Of a DNA stretch of 64,000 nucleotides, positions 28,096 to 35,500 are shown piece after piece. The notes under the pieces were generated by a model, which did not search any database, had not been told where the DNA came from, and was given only the letters and a program-made list of their open reading frames with translations. The stretch comes from Legionella sp. (GTDB lineage Bacteria; Pseudomonadota; Gammaproteobacteria; Legionellales; Legionellaceae). Location: NCBI GenBank assembly GCA_030680075.1, contig JAUXWR010000460.1:17131-81130 (forward strand), given 5' to 3'. The position numbers and the translations under genes are program-made. Positions within the stretch are counted from its first letter, which is position 1, and the number at the start of each line of letters is the position of its first letter.

Positions 28096-28814
28096 TATAA
28101 AATAATCTGTTCTATCAATTGATGGTTGAATATGGTTTTAATCAAGTTATTTTTTTTATTTTCACCTAATTTGTTTTTGATGTTTTTTAAGTAAAATTCA
28201 ATGGTCGATTGTTTTAATTTTAAAACATCGGCAATTTCCCCGGCATGAGCCCCTTTGACAAGCTCGAGGATACATTGTATCTCACGCTTTGATAAACTGA
28301 TTAGCCGGTTTTGGAAGGTAATACGGTAGGTGCGTTTTATCAATAATTGATCTATTTCTTGTGGGCTCAACTTAAGTGCCGAATCAAGATCTAAATTAAG
28401 CACTTGATGATGCAATGACATGATTCCCAATACCCCAACGGTACTAAATTTTTCGTCAAATAATGGATGAATGAATCCAGATAGCTGCGTAATTAATGAG
28501 GTGTTATTTTTTGGCAGTATTTCTTCACTGACTGCAATAGTTCGATGGGTATCTAAAACCTCTTCATCATGTGCCAAATACGTTTTCACTTTAAATTTGT
28601 TTCGGCATAAATCATAGTCTGTTAAGTTCTTAAGAGAAGCTCCTTTTTGAAAGCCCATTAATTTGCAAAATAAAAGATTGGAATATTGATAAAGATGCTG
28701 GTTGTTTTTAACAAAAATGACGTGATTTTTTGGGGGTGAAATGAGTGCTTTTAAGGCATTAATAGGTATGTGCACACCTGGCATATTTAGTAGGTCTGTT
28801 GTTTCTTCAAACAT
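28095..28814 (-). CDS. LuxR-type transcription regulator with PAS-like N-terminus
   Basis: 239 residues. The C-terminus (about 170-235) is a GerE/LuxR helix-turn-helix: LSKREIQCILELVKGAHAGE, IADVLKLKQSTIEFYLKNI. The first half (YQYSNLLFCKLMGFQKGASL, LTDYDLC) looks like a PAS sensor of the kind seen in many Legionella LuxR-family proteins, not an acyl-homoserine-lactone domain. It is directly upstream of, and translationally coupled to, the NRPS-like gene, so it very probably controls it and itself. A perfect 11-bp inverted repeat 45-82 bases upstream (28859-28896) is a candidate operator. Confidence 0.85.
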   Translation of the reverse strand: MFEETTDLLNMPGVHIPINALKALISPPKNHVIFVKNNQHLYQYSNLLFCKLMGFQKGASLKNLTDYDLCRNKFKVKTYLAHDEEVLDTHRTIAVSEEILPKNNTSLITQLSGFIHPLFDEKFSTVGVLGIMSLHHQVLNLDLDSALKLSPQEIDQLLIKRTYRITFQNRLISLSKREIQCILELVKGAHAGEIADVLKLKQSTIEFYLKNIKNKLGENKKNNLIKTIFNHQLIEQIIL

Positions 28815-28858
28815 TTTAAAAACAACCGCTGATTAAAAAGCGTCCATGATATCAATAT

Positions 28859-28896
28859 AAAGATAATATGAAAATATTTTAATCAATATTATCTTT
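28859..28896. promoter_or_regulatory. 11-bp inverted repeat upstream of LuxR-type gene
   Basis: AAAGATAATAT and ATATTATCTTT pair perfectly with a 16-base AT-rich spacer. It is 45-82 bases before the start of the LuxR-type regulator gene and about 130 bases before the small secreted-protein gene on the other strand. Position and symmetry fit a dimer-binding operator; the AT-richness of the region makes chance more likely than usual. Confidence 0.35.
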
Positions 28897-29023
28897 AACT
28901 TGCCGCTCAAGCGTAGACGCTGCCCTCGGTCCAGCCATTTTACATCAGTAGCGATATTAGTTAATCTGCTATACTGAAGATGGAAATAATAACGGACTGT
29001 TCATTTTCTAGTAAGGAGACTTT

Positions 29024-29314
29024 ATGATTATTAATAAAAGGTTATTATTAGGCTCGTTAATAGTCGTATTCAGCGGTGCCGTATTGGCTACAAATTGCCC
29101 ATCAGTAGGCGGCTATACCTTGAGCTCTCATAGTGCTAATAACGAACGCTGCGTGTATAAATCCAATGCAACTGTCAAATTGGTTCTTCGGGGTCAACGC
29201 GTGCAACCACCCGTTTGTCCTCGTTTTATATTAACAGATCCTCATTTTCAATTAACCAATTGCAGTCATAGCCTACGATTAAACAAATGCGTATGTACCA
29301 TTGTTAGTCATTAG
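29024..29314 (+). CDS. Small secreted cysteine-rich protein
   Basis: 96 residues preceded by a strong AAGGAG site. The signal peptide (LLLGSLIVVFSGAVLA) ends near residue 22. The mature part has seven Cys (NCPSV, RCVYK, VCPRF, NCSH, KCVCT) and many polar residues, suggesting a disulfide-stabilised periplasmic or secreted peptide. I do not recognise the family. It is divergent from the LuxR-NRPS pair across a 209-base intergenic region holding the inverted repeat at 28859, so shared control is possible. Confidence 0.75.
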   Translation: MIINKRLLLGSLIVVFSGAVLATNCPSVGGYTLSSHSANNERCVYKSNATVKLVLRGQRVQPPVCPRFILTDPHFQLTNCSHSLRLNKCVCTIVSH

Positions 29315-29458
29315 GAGGTCACGGCCTGGAATGCCCGCCAGCGAAACCAGGAAAGGACAGAGGTATGTTTTTAAAATTTCAAATTTTGATATAAAACAAC
29401 CTCTGTAAACCTTGATTTCGCTGCATCCTCTCATCGTGTTGAGAGGCATGGATAACAT

Positions 29459-29932
29459 CTAGTTCATTAAGGCGATAGTGATATTGAGATAAGCAGCAAA
29501 CACTAGCCAGATAACATATGGGATTAATAACAACGTAATCGTTTTATGGCGGGCCTTGGCCTGTATTATTAAAATAAAGTTTAAAATGGTTAAGGCAATT
29601 AGCCAAACAGCACTAAACTTCAACCAATGGAATTGAAAAAATAGCGGTGTCCATGCCCAGTTCATAAGCATTTGTAACGCAAATAGATAAATAATAGTTT
29701 TAGAATTAGACGTTTGTTTCTGACTTGATAGAATCCAGGCAACTATTGCAAGCATGACATACAGCAGGGTCCAGGCAATAAAAAAAACGGGGGCTGGAGG
29801 CGTTAAGGAAGATTTGTTCAGGCTCTGATACCAAGGGTCAATGTTCGCTTGTGTGAGTAAACCTGATAAGAAGCCCATGAGTTGAAAAGCAACAACCCAA
29901 AAAACCAGTTTAATCGAGTTATTTAATCGCAA
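29459..29932 (-). CDS. tspO: TspO/MBR family membrane protein
   Basis: 157 residues, five predicted transmembrane helices and the Trp-rich pattern of the TspO/peripheral benzodiazepine receptor family: WYQSLNKSSLTPPAPVFFIAWTLLY, then LQMLMNWAWTPLFFQFHW. Family members bind porphyrins and act in tetrapyrrole and stress signalling. The start codon is TTG, chosen because AGGAG lies 8 bases upstream and there is no nearer ATG. It faces the small secreted-protein gene and seems monocistronic. Confidence 0.88.
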   Translation of the reverse strand: MRLNNSIKLVFWVVAFQLMGFLSGLLTQANIDPWYQSLNKSSLTPPAPVFFIAWTLLYVMLAIVAWILSSQKQTSNSKTIIYLFALQMLMNWAWTPLFFQFHWLKFSAVWLIALTILNFILIIQAKARHKTITLLLIPYVIWLVFAAYLNITIALMN

Positions 29933-30114
29933 AATTGTATCTCCTGAGTTGCGGTAATCCTTTGGTTATTGCAAAAATATTGGTACCATTAAATCATAAC
30001 ATTATTTTCTTGGTTCTTGTTTGATGCACTATTGTGTGGCATCTGCGCGATGCCAAAAAATCAATGTTAAGACGAAATTCGCGTGTTTGAGTATCAAATC
30101 AGGTTCGCGTCATT

Positions 30115-30147
30115 GTAGGTCGGGCGCTTCGCCCGACATTTTCATCT
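30115..30147. repeat. Small palindromic repeat GTAGGTCGGGCG, copy 2
   Basis: GTAGGTCGGGCG-CT-TCGCCCGACA then TTTTCATCT, nearly identical to 23637-23669. It is the only notable element in the 314-base gap 29933-30246 between the TspO gene and the next + strand gene. Nothing else in that gap looks like a gene. Confidence 0.75.
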
Positions 30148-30246
30148 CTCTTTCGATAAATCATTAAGAAGACTATTTTATCGATTTGCGCATTCAATTA
30201 AGGCATAATCCTCCCTTTAAGAAGGCTTGGCCTCAGAGTTTGGTAA

Positions 30247-30483
30247 ATGGTAAATAAACTTAATTCATTACACATACATGATCTGGAGGAGGCTATTCAA
30301 GAGCTTTCCCAATCGCTTATCGGTATTAAAGAAAACATCATGGAGTGCATGGATGAGCTGGAAAATACGGTTCATATAAACCCTTCACTTATCTATATAA
30401 TGAAAAATTCGATGAAGGACGTTGAGCGTGCGAAAGCAGCAGTTTATGGAATGAATTTTAATTTTAAAAAATATGAGTATTAA
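30247..30483 (+). CDS. Small helical protein upstream of response regulator
   Basis: 78 residues, highly charged and predicted almost wholly helical (LEEAIQELSQSLIGIKENIMECMDELENTV). No signal peptide or membrane segment. It ends 11 bases before the FixJ-type regulator on the same strand, so the two form an operon. I do not recognise a family. The size and helical-hairpin look could fit a partner of a two-component protein, but that is inference from position. Confidence 0.6.
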   Translation: MVNKLNSLHIHDLEEAIQELSQSLIGIKENIMECMDELENTVHINPSLIYIMKNSMKDVERAKAAVYGMNFNFKKYEY

Positions 30484-30494
30484 TTTCTTCCAAT

Positions 30495-31160
30495 ATGAAT
30501 ACCCACGTAAATAAAAATCAGTTGAATACTGAAATGGATAATCGATTTAATAAAACGGTTTTTGTAGTAGATGATGACTGCAGAGTTCGTGAAGCATTGC
30601 AATGGTTATTGGAGTCAATAGCATTACCAGTCGAAACATTCGTAAGCGCTGACCACTTTCTTAAAAGCTATAATCCTGAAAGACTTGGGTGTTTAATTAT
30701 TGACGTACGCATGCCCGGAATGAGTGGCCTGGAACTATTAGCTCACCTTAAGTCAGTAGGTTGCCAATTACCAGTTATTGTAATTACTGGTTATGGTGAT
30801 ATTCCGATGGCGGTGCGCGCTATGCAAGCTGGAGCTGTAAATTTTATTTCCAAACCACTTAATGAGCAGTATTTGATCGATTTAATTCAAGAAATATTCA
30901 GGAAAAAGCCGCTCACTGATCCTTCATTGAGCATTAAAAAAATAATAAATTGTTTCGCAGAACTAACTCCAAGAGAGCGTGCCGTTATTTCGCTTCTTAC
31001 GGAAGGAAAATTAAATAAGCAAATTGCCTTTGATTTGAATATTTCTTTGTCCACAGTCGAGTTAGCGCGAAGTAATATAATGAAAAAAATGCAGGCTAAA
31101 ACACTTGCACAATTGATAAGAAATTATGTGCTCATTGAAAGCATGGTGATTGAACAATAG
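30495..31160 (+). CDS. FixJ-type response regulator
   Basis: 221 residues. The receiver domain is at about 21-135: Asp26-28 acidic cluster, phosphoacceptor Asp70 (LIIDVRMPG), Thr98, Lys120. The C-terminal LuxR/FixJ helix-turn-helix is at about 155-215 (LTPRERAVISLLTEGKLNKQ, STVELARSNIMKKM). All phosphorylation residues are intact. No kinase is adjacent, but a PAS histidine kinase lies at 38402 and an orphan dimerisation domain at 32141. It likely controls genes of the NRPS region. Confidence 0.92.
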   Translation: MNTHVNKNQLNTEMDNRFNKTVFVVDDDCRVREALQWLLESIALPVETFVSADHFLKSYNPERLGCLIIDVRMPGMSGLELLAHLKSVGCQLPVIVITGYGDIPMAVRAMQAGAVNFISKPLNEQYLIDLIQEIFRKKPLTDPSLSIKKIINCFAELTPRERAVISLLTEGKLNKQIAFDLNISLSTVELARSNIMKKMQAKTLAQLIRNYVLIESMVIEQ

Positions 31161-31177
31161 GAAGTGCCTGATTTGCT

Positions 31178-31912
31178 TTACATTATACTATTGTCCAGCC
31201 ATTCCAGACCGCAAGATAGCATCACAGTGTTACTGGATTTCTGAATCACCTCATCGTTAATTGAGCAATGGGGAATAGAAAGAAAGTGGATTGGATTTAA
31301 ATCCAGTATTAGACAATTATTTTCCTCTTTAAGCTCGCTGTGCTTCAGACAGTTCAATGTTGCAGATAAAACACCAGGACAGTGAGTTTTTATGGCCTGA
31401 AGGATAACCCCTGCTTTAAAAAGAAAAAGATTGGAATTCCATAAAAATTGACGAGCACCCAATGCATTGATGCTTCCTTCAGGATAAACATATTTTGCAT
31501 TAGTGTTATAGGAGTGCATGCCAAAAGTGACTAAATATCCAGAAAGAGCCGCTTTTGTTGCAACGGAAATTTTAACTTCATCGACATTTAAATGATTTAT
31601 GGGCAATACTAATATTAACGTATCTTCACCATGAAGTTGAGCGATATGTGCCGCCGCCGCTGCTAGCACTGCCGCTGTATTCTGTTGAAAAGGCCCTGAA
31701 ATAAGGGAGATAGTTTGACTCAAGAAATTGAGTTCTGCTTTAGTTCTGTAGAAAAAATCGCGATTTGTTACGGCTATTAATTTTTGAACTCCGGGGAGCC
31801 GCGTGCCTCGTAAAACGCTTTTTTGCAATAAGCCGTATTCATCAGGTGAGCGAAGACATGCAGATACTCCAGTACTCGCCTCGCTACCAAGAATAAGCGG
31901 TATTAATTGCAT
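31178..31912 (-). CDS. Degenerate mannose-1-phosphate guanylyltransferase-like protein
   Basis: 244 residues, shorter than the 350-470 of ManC/GMP. The fold is recognisable from FQQNTAAVLAAAA, LILVLPINHLNVDE (normally LPADHxI) and FLWNSNLFLFK (normally FxWNSGIF). The nucleotide-binding GG-x-GTRL-x-PLSR loop is replaced by GSEASTGVSACLRSP and the PKQ motif is absent, so GDP-mannose synthesis is doubtful. The reading frame is intact, which suggests a retained altered function rather than a fresh pseudogene. It converges with the response regulator (stops 17 bases apart). Confidence 0.65.
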   Translation of the reverse strand: MQLIPLILGSEASTGVSACLRSPDEYGLLQKSVLRGTRLPGVQKLIAVTNRDFFYRTKAELNFLSQTISLISGPFQQNTAAVLAAAAAHIAQLHGEDTLILVLPINHLNVDEVKISVATKAALSGYLVTFGMHSYNTNAKYVYPEGSINALGARQFLWNSNLFLFKAGVILQAIKTHCPGVLSATLNCLKHSELKEENNCLILDLNPIHFLSIPHCSINDEVIQKSSNTVMLSCGLEWLDNSIM

Positions 31913-32140
31913 AAATTTCCCTGGAAACTAATTCAGAATGAATAAGTTACACCAGGAGGCTGGGGTAAAGCCACCAGGATTATCCCTGATAAAATGAAGG
32001 GATCTCCTTGATATTTAAAGGGAAATAGAGTGAGTTTTTTCTTGACAAATTTTATTTGGTCGTTATTCTTAAAAGTTTGCAAAAAATTCAGGCCATTTCT
32101 ATGAATCCCTACTATGTAACACAACGGTAGAATATACAAA

Positions 32141-32380
32141 ATGAAGGAATTAAAACCTTTAAATCAAATAGAATTTACGCATACTCTGGCACACGAACTT
32201 GCCCAGCCACTGACTACTATTAGTGTCTATATTTCAGGATGTATCTATCGGTTAACAACAGGTACTCCCGAGAAACAAACAATCCTCCATGTCATGAACA
32301 AAATAATGCAAGAGATAGAATGCGCCCAGCAAATTATTCTTCGTATGAATAATTACATCAATAATGTTGAAATAAACTAA
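32141..32380 (+). CDS. Orphan histidine-kinase dimerisation (HisKA-like) mini-protein
   Basis: 79 residues. LAHELAQPLTTISVYISGCI matches the H-box helix of FixL/DctB-type kinases (HELxQPLTxI), with His18 as the phosphoacceptor, and the rest (KIMQEIECAQQIILRMNNYI) matches the second DHp helix. There is no ATPase domain, and none lies in any frame downstream before the NRPS gene. It could be phosphorylated in trans by the kinase at 38402 and pass phosphate on, or act as a dominant partner. A decayed kinase is the alternative. Confidence 0.65.
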   Translation: MKELKPLNQIEFTHTLAHELAQPLTTISVYISGCIYRLTTGTPEKQTILHVMNKIMQEIECAQQIILRMNNYINNVEIN

Positions 32381-32501
32381 TTCCAAACTTGAGCTATACT
32401 TGTTCATTGTATGGGCATTTTTCCAAATAAATAAGTATATGGATATTAACTTATTGCCCGAATTTTAACGTGATGCATTTGAGAAAATAGCGAGGATTGC
32501 T

Positions 32502-35500
32502 ATGATTCATGTTGCTTCCACCTATATTGTAGATGTGCTAAATGATTCGTTAAAAGCAATTCTTCATCAATTTTGCGATCAGGAAATTAGTTTTCATTAT
32601 AATCAAATTTTTCAACAAGCGCTTTTACCGGGTAGTGAATTTAATGAAAATAAAAACGGTCTGAATGTAATCTTGATGCGGATGGCTGATTTATTCAATT
32701 CCAATCAAGAAATAGAGTCAAATTTAAATGATTTGATAACGGCTCTTACCAGTTTACAAAAAAGCACGCATGTACCTTTATTGTTTATCGTAACCCCATC
32801 AGAAGCTTCAACCAAAAAAGAAAAAAATTACTATTTAAAAGTGGAAAACACGCTAAAGTCCGTAATGGAGGCTAATAAAAATACCCTTTTTGTTTCCTCG
32901 GAAGAAATTTTAAAAAGTAACCAAGAGCGAATATTTGACCAGTTCACTGAAAAACACGGCCACATTCCCTACACCCGCGAATTTTATGAATCATTAGCAT
33001 GGCTCATTGGTCGAAAATATTCGTTGCTCACCAGAAAACCCTATAAGGTCATTGTGCTGGATTGTGACGGTACACTCTGGAACGGTATTATTGAAGAAGA
33101 TGGTCTTGAGGGAATTATAATTGATGAGGAATATCTGGCATTCCAACAGTTTATGATTAACTTGTTCCATGCCGGCTTTCTTTTATGTTTGTGCAGCAAA
33201 AATAGTGAAAAATCTGTTCTTGATGTACTAAAGCTGCATAAGAAAATGGCACTTGATATTAACAAGCATATTTGTAGTTACCGAATTAACTGGTTGCCTA
33301 AGTCCGTTAATATTCAGTCATTGGCAAATGAGCTCAATCTGGGTTTGGATAGCTTTATATTCATTGATGATAATGCGATTGAATGTGCTGAGGTGAAAGC
33401 CGCTCTTCCTGACGTGTTGGTGATTGAGTTACCGCGGATTAATTCCAGGGAAGAATCAATTCCGCGACTTGATTATTTGAAAAATATTTGGGCTTTTGAT
33501 ATCCATAATGTCAGTGAGGAAGATAAAAAGAGAACCGCATTTTATAAACAAAACAGGCTACGTGAGACATTAAAATCAGAGAGTTTAAGCTATGAACAAT
33601 TTTTAAAAAATCTGAAAATTAAAATCGGTATTCGTGAGGCGAATTCTCAAGATTTAGAACGAGTAATTCAATTAAGCCAAAGAACAAATCAATTTAATTT
33701 ATTTCCTAATGCTGTCTCAGCTAATGAATTTAATGAAAGAATATTGCAACGACAATTGTCTGGTTGCCTAGTCATTGAAGTATCTGATAAATATGGTGAT
33801 TATGGATTAGTCGGGGTCGTGGTATACGATGTATTAGCCAGGGAATTAGTGATAAAAAGCTTCTTTTTAAGCTGCCGCATTTTAGGTCGAGGTATTGAGT
33901 ATGCTGTTGTTCAACATATTGTGAGTGTGGCAGAGCAACATTCTTTAAAAAGAGTAAATTTATTATTTTCTATTACCGAAAGAAATATTCCAGGTATTGC
34001 GTTTATTCAGCATTTGTCAAATCAAGTGCTTCTTGAAAAGTTAAAGCATGTTTCATTTTCTGTAGAGCAGCTCAAAAAAATCACGCCAAAGCTTGTCCAA
34101 CAGGTGGAAAAAAGGCCGAAACTGGCTAACTCCAATGCACGAGTTTCTAATGACTATATGCTTGATATTGCTAAGGAGTCGTATCATAAAAAACGAAAAA
34201 CCCACCCCTCTCGTAAATTGGCCACCGTTGAAATGAGTTTAATAGAGCTTTTTAAGCAGCATAAACTTTGGGTGGAGGAAAAAAATGTAGCTCTTATTGA
34301 GCTTGGTATCACGTCATTAGACTGTGTGTTATTGGCGAGCACTATTTATCAACGATTTCATGTTGAAATCACCCCATTTGAATTACTAAAGCCAGGTTTT
34401 ACATTAGAAAAACTAACCAGGTATCTGTTGAGTCAACTTAAATCTAATCACCTTGTCCCAGAATTATCTATTCTTGAGCCAGTTATGTCGCTATCCAGTA
34501 CCCAGCTAAGGCTTTGGGAGGATGAGCAAATTTTCCCTGATACAGCCAGAAATAATATGTTTACAGCCTATGAGATAGAAGAGCCCGTGAATAAAGAAAT
34601 AATGAGGAATGCATTTATTCAATTAATGGCTCGCCATGATGCATTAAGGTTTTCCTTCTTCGCAGAGAAGGACGGGCCTTTATTAAAATTAAATCCATTG
34701 CAATCCATTGATTTTAAACTGGACTATTTTTCTTGCGATAATGATGCAGATATTGAGCAGTACGTGGCTCTTTTTAGACAAAAACCGTTTGTTCTTTCTC
34801 AGGCACCACTTTTTAGAGCGGCGCTGATTAGGAAAAAGAAGAATAAAACACTATTTTTATTTTCCATTCATCATATTATTCATGATGGTTGGTCATTAAA
34901 CATATTATTGCGTGAGTTAAGTGATACCTATAGCGCATGCTCAAAACGAATAACATTGCCGAACCCTATTGAATCTTGCCCCTACCTTGATTTTATCCGC
35001 TGGCAGCAGAAGGCGATTTCTGAAGAAGTATTAGAAAAACAGGGCGCATTTTGGAAAAAATACTTATCCTATATTCCAAAATTGGAATTGATTTACGATA
35101 AAGCACGAAAAGAAGAGCAAGAAAAGCCGCTAAACCATCGAATAACCTTTACAATAAATGCAAAAACGACCCGAAAAATTAAAAAAATGTCCCTTGCTAA
35201 TCAAGTGACATTATACGATGTCCTTCTTTCAGCTTTTGGGCTTTTCTTATCCCATTTGGCAAATCAAGAAGATATTAATTTTATTACGGCTGTATCGGGT
35301 CGGCACCATTCCTGTGTTGGTGATGTTATTGGCTTTTTTACTAACATGGTATTGATAAGAATGCATTTGGATGATGAGGAAACATTTAACGATTTAATTA
35401 AAAAGAATCAAAAGTTAATCCATAACATCTTTAAAAATCAGGATTTTCCTTTTAATGAAATAATGCAGCTTACAGGGGAGCAGGTTAACTCAAAAATACA

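Noticed and set aside
29427..29446. CCTCTCA/TGAGAGG hairpin downstream of the TspO gene
   Set aside because: Stem of only 7 pairs and no T run, so not reported as a terminator.
31933..32139. 68-codon open frame upstream of the ManC-like gene
   Set aside because: No ribosome site and no protein-like pattern; it occupies the promoter region of the orphan HisKA gene.
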